Assembly (NCBI RefSeq): GCF_019039105.1
Contig: NZ_JAHPIV010000008.1
Location: forward strand, 136,281 to 199,697
Length of the DNA stretch: 63,417 bases
Reading direction: 5' to 3'
Source: Desertibacillus haloalkaliphilus
GTDB lineage: Bacteria; Bacillota; Bacilli; Bacillales; KJ1-10-99
Shown: positions 29,594 to 38,354 of the stretch, piece after piece
Layout of the letters: every line of letters begins with the position of its first letter
How positions within the stretch are numbered: position 1 is the stretch's first letter
The notes under the pieces: generated by a model
What the model saw: only the letters and a program-made list of their open reading frames with translations
What the model was told of the DNA's origin: nothing
Databases searched by the model: none
Translations under genes and position numbers: made by a program

Positions 29594-29948
29594 GAATTAC
29601 CCGCACCTTATTATCATCAAGGGTCATGCCTAACTCTTCAGTAGCAATATGTAAAATTCGATCTGGAGCACTTAATTCAATCACTTGTAGCTGCAGGCCA
29701 TCATTGACATTTGCTTGCTGTGAGATGGAACGCTCTAATGAATGAATATCTTTATTAACAGCGTAAATCGTCGCGAAGTTTGTAACCATAATTGAAACAA
29801 GTACAACAACTCCCACAAGCAACATCGACCATAGTACTTTTTCTCCTCTAGTAATCGTCATTTTCCCAGTCTTGCGAACTTGCCTCTTAACCTGCTTTTG
29901 TTCAGTCCTTTGCTGTTGTTGAATGTCACGTGCAAGATTCCCCATCAT
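29586..29948 (-). CDS. ftsL: Cell-division protein FtsL
   Basis: Small bitopic divisome protein that pairs with DivIC through a coiled coil and controls septal synthesis. A basic cytosolic tail (QKQVKRQVRKTGK) is followed by a membrane helix (VLWSMLLVGVVVLVSIMV). An external leucine-zipper-like region then carries DIHSLERSISQQANVNDGLQ, and the conserved end has IATEELGMTLDDNKV. It is 120 residues. AAGGGGG precedes two tandem ATGs. It lies 10 bp behind rsmH. Confidence 0.92.
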   Translation of the reverse strand: MMGNLARDIQQQQRTEQKQVKRQVRKTGKMTITRGEKVLWSMLLVGVVVLVSIMVTNFATIYAVNKDIHSLERSISQQANVNDGLQLQVIELSAPDRILHIATEELGMTLDDNKVRVIQN

Positions 29949-29957
29949 TATACCCCC

Positions 29958-30890
29958 TTATTGTTTTTCAGCAATACGCAACTTAGATGAGCGTGCTCGT
30001 TTATTTCCTTTTACTTCTTCTTCGCTAGGTATGATTGGCTTTCTAGTAACCACTTTTAATTCAGGTTCATATCCTTCTGGTATGACCGGTAATCCTGGAG
30101 GTAAATCCGGCCCTTTACTGGCTTCTTTAAACATATCCTTACAGATCCGATCCTCTAAGGAGTGAAACGTAATTACACACACCCTACCTCCATGGTTTAA
30201 CATCGAAATCGTGTCCTCAAGCGCCTCCTCAAAGGCAGTAAGTTCATCATTCACTGCAATCCGAATCGCTTGGAACGTTCGTTTTGCAGGGTGACCTCCT
30301 GTCCTTCTTGCTGGGGCTGGGATCGCTTCCTTAATGAGCTCTACCAATTCACCTGTCGTTTCAATGGCTTTCTTCTCTCGGGCGTTTTCAATTTTCCTTG
30401 CAATCTGTTTTGCAAATTTCTCTTCCCCATAACGATAAATTGTTTTCACTAACCGGGAATACTCCCACTCATTCACAACCTTGTAAGCCGTCAACTCTGA
30501 GCTTTGATCCATACGCATATCAAGTGGAGCATCTTGGTGATAACTAAAGCCCCTTTCCGCTTCATCAAGCTGAGGTGATGACACACCGAGGTCAAACAAC
30601 ACCCCATCTACCGATAAAACCCCTCGTTCTTCTAGCTCTTGACGAAGAAAACGAAAATTACTTTTAATGAGGGTGAATCTCCCCTCATAATGATTCAACT
30701 TCTCTCTAGCGTTGGCAAGGGCTACATCATCTTGATCAAAAGCATAGAGGTGCCCCCCCTCTGTAAGTTTTGATAAAATCAACTCACTATGACCTGCACC
30801 ACCTAATGTACAATCAACATAGATGCCACCTGGCTTTATTTGTAACCCGTTGACGGATTCTTCCTTCAGAACCGTTACGTGATCGAACAT
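29958..30890 (-). CDS. rsmH: 16S rRNA (cytosine-1402-N4)-methyltransferase
   Basis: S-adenosylmethionine-dependent enzyme (MraW) that methylates N4 of C1402 in the ribosomal P site. The SAM motif [16 protein letters not shown] lies at about residue 24. Other blocks are [32 protein letters not shown] and the C-terminal [14 protein letters not shown] start at ATG complement 30890, after AAGGTGG, giving 310 residues; an upstream in-frame ATG would add an unconserved tail. It is second in the mraZ operon. Confidence 0.96.
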   Translation of the reverse strand: MFDHVTVLKEESVNGLQIKPGGIYVDCTLGGAGHSELILSKLTEGGHLYAFDQDDVALANAREKLNHYEGRFTLIKSNFRFLRQELEERGVLSVDGVLFDLGVSSPQLDEAERGFSYHQDAPLDMRMDQSSELTAYKVVNEWEYSRLVKTIYRYGEEKFAKQIARKIENAREKKAIETTGELVELIKEAIPAPARRTGGHPAKRTFQAIRIAVNDELTAFEEALEDTISMLNHGGRVCVITFHSLEDRICKDMFKEASKGPDLPPGLPVIPEGYEPELKVVTRKPIIPSEEEVKGNKRARSSKLRIAEKQ

Positions 30891-31015
30891 ATTTCCACCT
30901 TCTTTTCTGTTAAACTTTGCTGTCTTACTTACCAAACATGTACACATTTGTCAGTGAAGGCCTCCTCGGGGCGGAGCCCCACCTTCTTATCCTTGTTTGA
31001 AGCGTTACTCTGTAC

Positions 31016-31447
31016 CTACAAATCAAAATCAACAATATTTTCGGCAATCTCTGAAAAGGATTCTTCCGCTTCAGCAAAGTATTTCTCCCAGATCGCTTTA
31101 CTCCAGATTTCCACCCGATTAGAAACACCAATCACTACACACTCTTTCTTCAGATCCGCATAATGACGAAGGGGGGATACAATGGTTACTCTCCCCTGTT
31201 TATCTAATTCGCATTCTGTCGCACCCGAGAAGAAAAATCGAGTAAAGGCTCTGGCATCCTTTTTTGTAAACGGCAAGTCCTTTAACTTCGCTTCAAGCTT
31301 TTGCCATTCTTCATAGGGATACACAAATAAACTATGGTCGAGTCCCCGCGTCATCACAAAGGTCTCACCAAGAGCTTGACGGAATTTCGCCGGGATAATG
31401 ATTCGTCCCTTCTCATCTATATTGTGTTGATACTCCCCCATGAACAT
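31016..31447 (-). CDS. mraZ: Transcriptional regulator MraZ
   Basis: Double AbrB-like DNA-binding protein that autoregulates the dcw cluster. Both repeats are clear: [20 protein letters not shown] followed by KFRQALG, and [21 protein letters not shown] start at the ATG that gives MFMGEYQ, as in B. subtilis; GGAGAGG is 12 nt upstream, rather far. It heads the cluster with rsmH 125 bp downstream; that gap holds a GGGGC/GCCCC hairpin. Three GTGG repeats upstream look like its own operator. Confidence 0.95.
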   Translation of the reverse strand: MFMGEYQHNIDEKGRIIIPAKFRQALGETFVMTRGLDHSLFVYPYEEWQKLEAKLKDLPFTKKDARAFTRFFFSGATECELDKQGRVTIVSPLRHYADLKKECVVIGVSNRVEIWSKAIWEKYFAEAEESFSEIAENIVDFDL

Positions 31448-31485
31448 AGGCTGGTCCATCCTCTCCACAATCTACCTTTAATTTA

Positions 31486-31510
31486 CCACACCCCTCCACT
31501 TTGTACCACT
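31486..31510 (-). promoter_or_regulatory. Candidate MraZ operator (three GTGG repeats, 10-bp period)
   Basis: On the minus strand the motif GTGG recurs at complement 31506-31509, 31496-31499 and 31486-31489, exactly 10 bp apart, written AAGTGG-TAC-AAAGTGG-AGG-GGTGTGG. MraZ proteins are known to bind short TGGGN or AAAGTG direct repeats with this helical-turn spacing upstream of their own gene. The site is 39 bp from the mraZ start. No clean -10/-35 pair could be assigned. Confidence 0.7.
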
Positions 31511-31534
31511 TCACTTTTAAATTTCTCTAATTTC

Positions 31535-31566
31535 AAAAAAAATCCTGCTCATAAGAGCAGGATTTT
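31535..31566 (-). terminator. Intrinsic terminator of bshC
   Basis: AAATCCTGCTC-ttat-GAGCAGGATTT followed by a run of eight T on the minus strand. It isolates bshC from the mraZ operon. Confidence 0.88.
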
Positions 31567-31601
31567 AAAAATAGTCCTTTCGGCTATTTTAATTCAACTT
31601 T

Positions 31602-33224
31602 TTAGACATATATGACCTTATGTGAATGAGTTTGCGGAAAGTCGACACGACTCATCCTAGTCAAAAAGTCTGATCCATATAGATTTAAAAAATAAAAAAT
31701 ATTCCAGATGCGTTCTTGCGGAGCCCCACCAAGGGGTGATAAATGGCGTTCTACATGATCGTAACGCCGCAATTCAACCTCATACCCTTCACGAATTCTC
31801 TCTTCCATTTTCTGTTCTAAGAAACGAACTTCCGAATGAATTTTTTGTCCATTTTTCTCCGATAAAGCTGCTAAGCCAGGATCGATGTCCGTCGCGAGCG
31901 AACGTAATCTTTCATGCGCCTGCTCCACTTGAGCGATGACATCATTAGCAACAGTAGAGACATCCCACTGTCTCTGCTCACGATACCAGCGTTCCTTCTC
32001 CGCTTGAAGACTTTCTTGTAAGACCGTTTCAAGCGCCAAACCTTTTTTTTCGAGCCATTTTCCACTTTCACGATCAACAATGGTTATATTCATTCGCGGG
32101 ATTAATGGAGGCATCGTGTAATGAAAGGAATGAAAAACTTGTTTCAACGTGGCCCAATATGCAATTTCACCCGGACCAGCCACAAAAGCTAATACTGGTA
32201 AAACCATTTCTTGCATCAGTGGTCTTGTCACAACATTGTTACTTAAGCGCTGAGGTTCTTTTTCTGCAATCTCTAACAGTTCAACCTGCGAAAACCTTAC
32301 AGCTTCATTTTTCGAAAAATAATAAGTACCTTCAGCATCTCGTTTTAGCAGCTGTCGCTGACCATCATGTAAATAAAATAAATTCGCCTGATCATTTGCA
32401 AGTTCAATCGGTGTCCCGTACCCCATTGCTTGTAATTTCTCTGCTTGCGCTAAAAAACTCGTCTGAATCTGCTCATTTTGTTCAATCATTTGCTTAAAAT
32501 GAGGAGATTCAATCGTACGCAACTGTTCATCCCCTGAGTCAATCAGCACAAGGTTCGTATCCTTGAATAACCAACGAATAACTTCCGCAAAGAAATGGAC
32601 ATACGTGGACGAACGTTCAATCAGCTCTTCAAGTTTAAGAAGTATTTCCTTTGTAGATTTCGTTTCACCGAAATAACGAAACAAATCTGTTACCCACTCC
32701 TGCACAAGTGATTGATCCATATGAATGGTAGAAGCTGGGGCTTTGTTCGTTGCTTGCGGAATAACATGTTTCTTTAGCTGATCACCTTTTGTGACAAATA
32801 GATGATTAATTTCATCAAAATCGTGATCCTCTCCCGCAATCCAAAAAAGCGGAACAACCGGAACACCAAGCTTTTGCTCTTGTTTATGTGCTACATTTAG
32901 AATCGTCAACACTTTATGAATGGTATATAGTGGTCCAGTCAAGATGCCTGCTTGCTGCCCCCCAACGACAGCAACACTCTTTTCATCTGCTAGCTTATCA
33001 ACTTCTGTTAGTGCGCCTTCGTGGTATAAGAACTGCTTATTATACATTTTCAAGTGAGAAACCAAACGTTTACGCTCATATGACCTCGCCTGTAGATCGT
33101 GATAACGTTTGGCAAGACACTCATCACTAAAACCATAATCAAAAAAACGAGTGACGTTCTGTTGATTTATGTAATCATTAGCTACCTTCGTTTTTGGTGA
33201 AAGCTCTACATCTTTCACAATCAT
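31602..33224 (-). CDS. bshC: Bacillithiol biosynthesis cysteine-adding enzyme BshC
   Basis: Last step of bacillithiol synthesis: joins cysteine to GlcN-malate. The protein is Rossmann-like with a long coiled coil. Recognised blocks are VAVVGGQQAGILTGPLYTIH, IPVVPLFWIAGEDHDFDEIN-like sequence at about residues 125-145, and FVAGPGEIAYWATLK. I start at ATG complement 33224 (MIVKDVELS), GGGG about 10 nt upstream, giving 540 residues, close to the 539 of B. subtilis. It is YllA in its usual place before mraZ. Confidence 0.95.
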   Translation of the reverse strand: MIVKDVELSPKTKVANDYINQQNVTRFFDYGFSDECLAKRYHDLQARSYERKRLVSHLKMYNKQFLYHEGALTEVDKLADEKSVAVVGGQQAGILTGPLYTIHKVLTILNVAHKQEQKLGVPVVPLFWIAGEDHDFDEINHLFVTKGDQLKKHVIPQATNKAPASTIHMDQSLVQEWVTDLFRYFGETKSTKEILLKLEELIERSSTYVHFFAEVIRWLFKDTNLVLIDSGDEQLRTIESPHFKQMIEQNEQIQTSFLAQAEKLQAMGYGTPIELANDQANLFYLHDGQRQLLKRDAEGTYYFSKNEAVRFSQVELLEIAEKEPQRLSNNVVTRPLMQEMVLPVLAFVAGPGEIAYWATLKQVFHSFHYTMPPLIPRMNITIVDRESGKWLEKKGLALETVLQESLQAEKERWYREQRQWDVSTVANDVIAQVEQAHERLRSLATDIDPGLAALSEKNGQKIHSEVRFLEQKMEERIREGYEVELRRYDHVERHLSPLGGAPQERIWNIFYFLNLYGSDFLTRMSRVDFPQTHSHKVIYV

Positions 33225-33314
33225 AGATAAACGCCCCTTCATTGGTGATGGTTTCAACCGACTGTCATTATAGCAAAGATTACAAAAACAACCAACAACT
33301 TTGCTCGCTAGTTT

Positions 33315-33701
33315 TCATATAATCCCCACCGCACTAATCACTAGCCCATACACACTTAGACAGACATAGCCAATTGCAAATAAAAGGAAGTTAAATCGCC
33401 AAATCCCACGAATGAGGCGTACCATATGGATATCATCAGATAACTTCCAATGCAGCAGCGTAAAAACAATCGCCACCATTAGTATGATAATCATAAGTAA
33501 CCAAAGAAACGACTGCCCCCACAGTTCATACATAATAAAATAGACAGCACATATTAAAAACAGAGTAGAAACATCCGATGCTACCCGGATCGCCTTCGAT
33601 TTCTTTCGGGTTAATTTAACCGTAAATAGATAAACGAGATACCAGCCAAACAGCGGCAAGGTAATCACCGTCGCCATCAACCAAGCTAAGGCACTACTCA
33701 A
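33315..33701 (-). CDS. DUF3397 membrane protein
   Basis: A 128-residue protein with four hydrophobic segments, a basic loop after the first (TRKKSKAIRVASDV) and no catalytic motif. DUF3397 proteins typically lie between panE and bshC in bacilli, and this one overlaps the panE stop by 4 bp (ATGA-type). Function unknown. Confidence 0.8.
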   Translation of the reverse strand: MSSALAWLMATVITLPLFGWYLVYLFTVKLTRKKSKAIRVASDVSTLFLICAVYFIMYELWGQSFLWLLMIIILMVAIVFTLLHWKLSDDIHMVRLIRGIWRFNFLLFAIGYVCLSVYGLVISAVGII

Positions 33702-34618
33702 CGTTCCTCCCCCCTTGCCTCTTTTTGTTTAGATTCGAGCCCTTTGATACTATCATAAACAAAGCGAGTATACGGAACAGTCAGACCTCGGTCATCAGCC
33801 TGTTTCACCAGATAACCCGTAATCGCATCAACTTCAGTCTTACGGTTCAATTCAATGTCTCGTAACATTGAGGACCGGTTTGTAGATGTTTGCTCACAAA
33901 CCGCACACACCTGTTCCCAAAGGTCGATTTGTTCAATCCCTAATACGCTTATAGCCTCTTTATACAAACGGTACATATTTGTTTTCATCGAAGTGTTTGT
34001 CATCAACTGCCCGTTATTCACACGATAAAGGGCGGTAAGTGGGTTGATCACAGCATTGACAACCAACTTTTGCTTCATGATCATCTCCCAATCAGACTGA
34101 ATCATAGTCGAAAAACCAACCTCTGTTAATTGAGTGAAGAGCTCGCGATCTCGTTTACGCTCTTGACGGTAGATACCAACCTTCAGACACCCAGCACCAG
34201 TATGAATAACCTCATGCTCTGATGTTTTCAAGGCGCCATGCTCTACAATACCAAGGTAAACCTTACATTCACTAAGCGCTTCTACAATTGAAAGATGTGA
34301 CATCCCATTTTGTAAAAAAACTAGAGCACCAACTTTTCGGGTAAGTTTCTCCACTTCTTCTCTATGTTCCGCCAACTGATATTGTTTCAATGCAATAAAA
34401 ACGATCTCCTCTGCCTCTACTGCATCAGCAGAAAAAGGCACTGCACGCACGTCATGCGTCGTTGTCATTTGCCAAACCGAACGACGGATACCGACACCTG
34501 AAATCCGCTCCGCTTGTTCAGCTCTTTTCGTATATACCGTTACCCGGTGACCACAATCATCTAAGTAGCTGGCGATCAATAATCCTATTGCACCCGCACC
34601 AATTACTCCAATTTTCAA
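33698..34618 (-). CDS. panE: 2-dehydropantoate 2-reductase
   Basis: NADPH-dependent reductase making D-pantoate for pantothenate and coenzyme A. The Rossmann motif GVIGAGAIGLLIASYL is at the N-terminus. The catalytic Lys lies in the conserved segment KQKLVVNAVINPLTALYRV, and the C-terminal helical domain has NRSSMLRDIELNRKTEVD. It is 306 residues. In B. subtilis this position holds ylbQ/panE. No other pan gene is nearby, and coaD, the later CoA enzyme, is 8 kb away. Confidence 0.92.
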   Translation of the reverse strand: MKIGVIGAGAIGLLIASYLDDCGHRVTVYTKRAEQAERISGVGIRRSVWQMTTTHDVRAVPFSADAVEAEEIVFIALKQYQLAEHREEVEKLTRKVGALVFLQNGMSHLSIVEALSECKVYLGIVEHGALKTSEHEVIHTGAGCLKVGIYRQERKRDRELFTQLTEVGFSTMIQSDWEMIMKQKLVVNAVINPLTALYRVNNGQLMTNTSMKTNMYRLYKEAISVLGIEQIDLWEQVCAVCEQTSTNRSSMLRDIELNRKTEVDAITGYLVKQADDRGLTVPYTRFVYDSIKGLESKQKEARGEER

Positions 34619-34760
34619 AACTTCTCATCCCCTACACAGTTTCATTTAAACAAAAACATACCATACTTACGAAAACTTGGCGAGCACCGATCATTCACCT
34701 CTATATTTGTTCATACTTAACTAATACATTTTTCGTGGTTTGCTTTAAACGGATATATGT

Positions 34761-34875
34761 AAAAATGACTGTCAATTTTCTACGTTGACTTGCTCGTACG
34801 CGGCTCACGCAAGAAAAGTATACCCTCCACTACTCCAAGCTACGCCGCCTTGAACCTCTTTTTGAATACGCACTT
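34761..34875 (-). repeat. Dispersed element, reverse copy
   Basis: The reverse complement matches 38141-38263 over nearly its full length: AGTGCGT(a/g)TTCAAAAAG, then AGGCGG(c/t)GTAGCT, AGTGGAG, GCCGCG(t/c)ACGAGCAAG and GACAGT(c/t)ATTTT. It lacks about 8 bp found in the other copy. It fills much of the 359-bp gap 34619-34977, whose right end is AT-rich and has a weak promoter-like TTGATA-18-AATACT before ylbP. Confidence 0.7.
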
Positions 34876-34977
34876 TTAGTAAAGATTTCTTATAATTTTT
34901 TAATTTCTGTTTATCTTTGATATATTTTTGTAGTAAAATAAATACTAGAATGACAAGTTTCGAGAGGAGGAACAGTA

Positions 34978-35457
34978 ATGGACAGCATCAAAGTTGAACG
35001 ATTACTGATTAATTTTAAAACATTAGAAGACTTTCAGGATTTCCGTGAATACGGGATCCAAGAGCTATCAATGAAAGAGGACCTCGAAGGAAACATTATT
35101 GAAAACGATAGCGAATCGCCCTTTTATGGGATTTACTTCGGCAATAAGCTTGTTGCTAGAATGAGTTTGTATTTAATAGAAGGGAAATTCGATCGTTATT
35201 TTGAGCCACGACAAGATTACCTAGAGCTTTGGAAACTAGAAGTACTTGAACCATATCGAAGCAAAGGGTTTGGAACAGCACTTGTAAATCATGCAAAATC
35301 ATTTAATTTACCTATAAAAACAAACGCAAGGCAACGTTCTTCTCACTTTTGGGAGAAAATGGGCTTTGAAGCAATTACTTATCAAGAACAGCGCGACCGC
35401 GGTGAAAACCCATACGTCTGGTTCCCCGAAGGTGTAAAGGAGCAAAAAAAGGACTAA
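34978..35457 (+). CDS. ylbP: GNAT-family N-acetyltransferase YlbP
   Basis: A 159-residue acetyl-CoA-dependent acetyltransferase of unknown substrate. The acetyl-CoA-binding core is LEVLEPYRSKGFGTALVNHA, and WEKMGFEAI is the usual beta-strand end. The ATG follows GAGAGGAGG. It is one of the few rightward genes here and is convergent with ylbO, sharing a two-way terminator. Confidence 0.88.
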   Translation: MDSIKVERLLINFKTLEDFQDFREYGIQELSMKEDLEGNIIENDSESPFYGIYFGNKLVARMSLYLIEGKFDRYFEPRQDYLELWKLEVLEPYRSKGFGTALVNHAKSFNLPIKTNARQRSSHFWEKMGFEAITYQEQRDRGENPYVWFPEGVKEQKKD

Positions 35458-35485
35458 CAAACGCTTAAACCCAAAATGAATCTAG

Positions 35486-35526
35486 AAATCCCCTATCTCT
35501 TCACATAACTGTAGATAGGGGATTTT
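35486..35526. terminator. Bidirectional terminator between ylbP and ylbO
   Basis: AAATCCCCTATCT and AGATAGGGGATTT form a 13-bp stem with a 14-nt loop, A and T rich at both ends. Confidence 0.8.
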
Positions 35527-35543
35527 CTATATCTTCTTGCACT

Positions 35544-36197
35544 TCAACGCTTAACACGTTCTTGTTTGCTAGGAGCTTCATCGATAATCGCCATCTTACG
35601 CGCCCGTTCCATAATACCAATCAAAGCTTTATAGTCTTCGTTTATCACTTCATTGTCCTTCTCTAACCCATGTAAACGCGCTTTTAACTCATCATTTTCG
35701 CGCTGAAGCGCTTCAACCTGTTTACGAAGCTCGTTATTTTCGTTGATCGTATACAGCTCATGTCCTGCTTCATCCCTTTGGGTTTGCAAAAATGAAATAA
35801 CATCATCAAACGTTAACTCACGATTCGTTGAGGGTCCTTTGCTCACCTCTTTTTCTTCGGAACTCGTTTGTTCGAGATCAATTCCACTCGCTTCAACCTT
35901 ATCGTAAACATTCGTTTCAGCTGCCGCTTCGACGGCATGTAGTTGTGATTGGTCATCTACTAACTCTCGCTGCGCTTTCTTACGCTGCTTCTTTGCTAGA
36001 GATATCGCAGCTTCGTATTTTTTCCGAATTGCTGAGTTCCAACGAAACCCACAAGCGGCAGCCGTACGTGACAAGCGTTCCCCCACTTCTTCAAACGCCG
36101 CTAACTGGGTACTACCTTCTCGGATATGACGCAAAACAACTTCTGCTAGGATAAGATCCTCATCACTGCTCCATGCATCTTGACGAACCATAGACAT
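35544..36197 (-). CDS. ylbO: RsfA-family transcriptional regulator YlbO (GerR-like)
   Basis: Sporulation regulator of the RsfA/GerR family; in B. subtilis GerR modulates sigma-E genes in the mother cell. The N-terminal Myb-like DNA-binding segment runs WSSDEDLILAEVVLRHIREG, then FEEVGERLSRTAAACGFRWN. A long C-terminal coiled coil at about residues 155-205 (NELRKQVEALQRENDELKA) follows an acidic linker. I start at ATG complement 36197, after GGAGGGA; 217 residues. The family has several paralogues, so GerR versus RsfA is settled only by location. Confidence 0.85.
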   Translation of the reverse strand: MSMVRQDAWSSDEDLILAEVVLRHIREGSTQLAAFEEVGERLSRTAAACGFRWNSAIRKKYEAAISLAKKQRKKAQRELVDDQSQLHAVEAAAETNVYDKVEASGIDLEQTSSEEKEVSKGPSTNRELTFDDVISFLQTQRDEAGHELYTINENNELRKQVEALQRENDELKARLHGLEKDNEVINEDYKALIGIMERARKMAIIDEAPSKQERVKR

Positions 36198-36325
36198 ACA
36201 ATCCCTCCAATACGTCTTTTGTCTATCCATATGCATATGGTAGATAAGATAGACTTCACTTCTATTAAAGGATTATGTCCTAGTTTTTGTACTTCTATTC
36301 GAAAATGCAATCAAATATAGGATGC

Positions 36326-37099
36326 TCACTTACTAGCTGTTGATTTATTCAAGAAACGTTCGACCGCCTCATGATGCTCATCCGATGCCCACAAGGTAGA
36401 ACAATGATCAATTTCTTTATAAAAACGCTCTTTCACTTCCGCTTTATCATACGAGTCTGTAAAGCGTTTTTTATAGGCTTGTAGAACCGCTACACTTTGT
36501 CTCGTATACGGGCGTAGGTACGATTCAACATCCGCTCTAAAGTCATCACCAGAAACGACATGCTGCACGAAACCGGTTTCATTTGCATGCTGAGCTGTCA
36601 TCACCTTACACGTCATTAACAACTCCATAGCAACCGTTGCAGGTAAGCGTTCATAAAGCAACGTTGAACCGCCCCACCCAGTTGTAATCCCCAGCGTCCC
36701 TTGAACAAATCCAATTTTCGCTGTACTAGCAGCCACACGAAAGTCACACGCCGTCGCAAGCTCACAGCCCCCACCAACAGCTGTACCATTTATCGCAGCA
36801 ACGGTCGGTTTCGGAAAGAAAAATAATCGATACAAGACCTTCCCCATCTTTGATAACATCGGAAATGCCTGCTTTTTTGTATAAAGGTCTTGGAAAAGAG
36901 CTACATCCCCACCAGAACAAAATGCTTCATTGCCTTGTCCGGTAATCACGAGCACCTTATCGTCCTGATTGTCTTCAACCTCATCTAATACCTGATCTAA
37001 TTCTTCCATCACATCATAATCGACTGCATTTCGTTTATAGGGTCGATTCAATGTCACCCAAACAAGTCCATGATTACGTTCTACAACTACTTTCGACAA
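36326..37099 (-). CDS. Enoyl-CoA hydratase/isomerase family protein
   Basis: Crotonase-fold enzyme acting on acyl-CoA thioesters. The oxyanion-hole motif EAFCSGGDVALF and the second GTAVGGGCELATACDFRVA are present. The usual second catalytic Glu region is GITTGWGGSTLLYERL, which differs from the GxxP form of classic hydratases, so the reaction may be hydrolysis (HIBYL-CoA type) or isomerisation instead. It is 257 residues, with a TTG start after GGGAGGGAGA. B. subtilis has no such gene between ylbO and rpmF; substrate unknown. Confidence 0.82.
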   Translation of the reverse strand: MSKVVVERNHGLVWVTLNRPYKRNAVDYDVMEELDQVLDEVEDNQDDKVLVITGQGNEAFCSGGDVALFQDLYTKKQAFPMLSKMGKVLYRLFFFPKPTVAAINGTAVGGGCELATACDFRVAASTAKIGFVQGTLGITTGWGGSTLLYERLPATVAMELLMTCKVMTAQHANETGFVQHVVSGDDFRADVESYLRPYTRQSVAVLQAYKKRFTDSYDKAEVKERFYKEIDHCSTLWASDEHHEAVERFLNKSTASK

Positions 37100-37200
37100 A
37101 ATCTCCCTCTCCCTTCATAAACATGTACGTTTTTTATTATAGTAGTTACATAGAGGTCGTTTGAATACAAAAAACATCGCTTACAGCCAGACTGGATATA

Positions 37201-37230
37201 AAAATAAGCAAGGAGTTGTCCTCCTTGCTT
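37201..37230 (-). terminator. Intrinsic terminator of ylbN-rpmF
   Basis: AAGCAAGGAG and CCTCCTTGCTT pair around a short loop, followed on the minus strand by ATTTTTAT. It lies 21 bp after rpmF. Confidence 0.78.
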
Positions 37231-37250
37231 ACATCTTAAATCGCTTCACC

Positions 37251-37424
37251 TTACTTGTTCAATACATCTTGGCCTTTGTATGAACCGCATTCTTTACATA
37301 CACGGTGAGCAAGTTTTAATTCTCCACACTCAGGGCACTTTACCATACCTGGTACTTCTAATTTATAGTGAGTACGGCGCTTATTTTTGCGAGTTTTTGA
37401 AGTCTTTCTAAAAGGTACTGCCAT
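37251..37424 (-). CDS. rpmF: 50S ribosomal protein L32
   Basis: A 57-residue ribosomal protein: [20 protein letters not shown], then a zinc ribbon with two CxxC pairs (CPECGE and CKECGS). I start at ATG complement 37424 because all L32 proteins begin MAVP; AAGGAGG is 8 nt upstream. All four zinc cysteines are kept, so this is the zinc-dependent form. It follows ylbN, an arrangement conserved widely in bacteria. Confidence 0.97.
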   Translation of the reverse strand: MAVPFRKTSKTRKNKRRTHYKLEVPGMVKCPECGELKLAHRVCKECGSYKGQDVLNK

Positions 37425-37503
37425 CATTCCCACCTCCTTACAGGATATTAAATATGATAAAAAGAAGGCCGGAAATTAAAAGCCGGTGCTTCTATTTTTC
37501 ACA

Positions 37504-38016
37504 TTACTTGTCAAAAAACTTAGCTAAATCTGCCAATCTCGGATCGATCCGATTCTTTTTATCAGCTTCTGTTAGAACTTCCCAATCCTTACCAGAGCTT
37601 GGCGCTTCTCCTTCTGCATCTTCACTAAAAATCTGCATCGGAATTTGCAAAAGAATATGCTCTTTTATGTAAGGTAATAAATCAATTTGCTCACCTTCGA
37701 CAATGTGAATATCATCATCACTGTCCTCTTCTTCAGTGAAATAAGATTCATTAAGGCGGAAGTTTTCAGTCACATGAATATCAAATGGCAGTTCAACATC
37801 TGCTAATGTTCGCGAACATGGCAGTGTTAGTGTCCCTTGAATCACTAAAGGAAAGGAAACCATATCACTTGAAAATTCAGCCTTCCCTTTCACGTGAACT
37901 GGACTAATGTTACGAATTTCACGATCTCGTTCTTTGATCTCAGATAAGTCAAGGATCTCATCAAATGTAATACCTTTTGATTTCAAGGCATTTAATTGTT
38001 GAATGGTCCATTTCAT
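37504..38016 (-). CDS. ylbN: YceD/DUF177 protein YlbN
   Basis: A 170-residue conserved protein linked to 23S rRNA processing or accumulation in other bacteria and plants. The core has LPCSRTLADVELPFDIHVTE and ends HILLQIPMQIFSED then DPRLADLAKFF. The ATG at complement 38016 has GAGGTGA 6 nt upstream. It is cotranscribed with rpmF, which supports a role in making the large subunit. Confidence 0.9.
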   Translation of the reverse strand: MKWTIQQLNALKSKGITFDEILDLSEIKERDREIRNISPVHVKGKAEFSSDMVSFPLVIQGTLTLPCSRTLADVELPFDIHVTENFRLNESYFTEEEDSDDDIHIVEGEQIDLLPYIKEHILLQIPMQIFSEDAEGEAPSSGKDWEVLTEADKKNRIDPRLADLAKFFDK

Positions 38017-38140
38017 ATTGATCACCTCAAGGCAACAAGAGTAATTATATCTATGTCTTTATTATTTGTCAACCTTTCAACTTTACACGAACATTCCTTG
38101 AAAAAGGGTCAAAACATGCGATAAAGTTGAGTTAACGTTT

Positions 38141-38285
38141 AGTGCGTGTTCAAAAAGAACCGAGAAGTTCTAGGCGGTGTAGCTAGGAGCAGTGGAGCGT
38201 ATGCTTTTCATACGCAAGCCGCGCACGAGCAAGCCAATGAAGAAATTCGACAGTTATTTTACCGGACTTTTTGAACAACCTCTGT
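38141..38285 (+). repeat. Dispersed element, forward copy with inverted ends
   Basis: About 145 bp bounded by GTTCAAAAAG and CTTTTTGAAC. Inside are a hairpin AGAAC-cgagaa-GTTCT and a GC-rich core matching the reverse copy at 34761-34875. It has no reading frame of note. It lies in the 338-bp gap between ylbN and ylbM, which otherwise holds AT-rich divergent promoter sequence. Confidence 0.7.
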
Positions 38286-38354
38286 TAGGGTTCTCATTCT
38301 AACACTTTTCAACTCGTAGATCAAAATAAAATTGTTCTTAAAGGAGACGATCGT

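Noticed and set aside
34761-38285. Genomic island bounded by inverted repeats
   Set aside because: The enclosed genes rpmF, ylbN, ylbO and ylbP are core genes in conserved order, so the repeats are insertions, not island borders.
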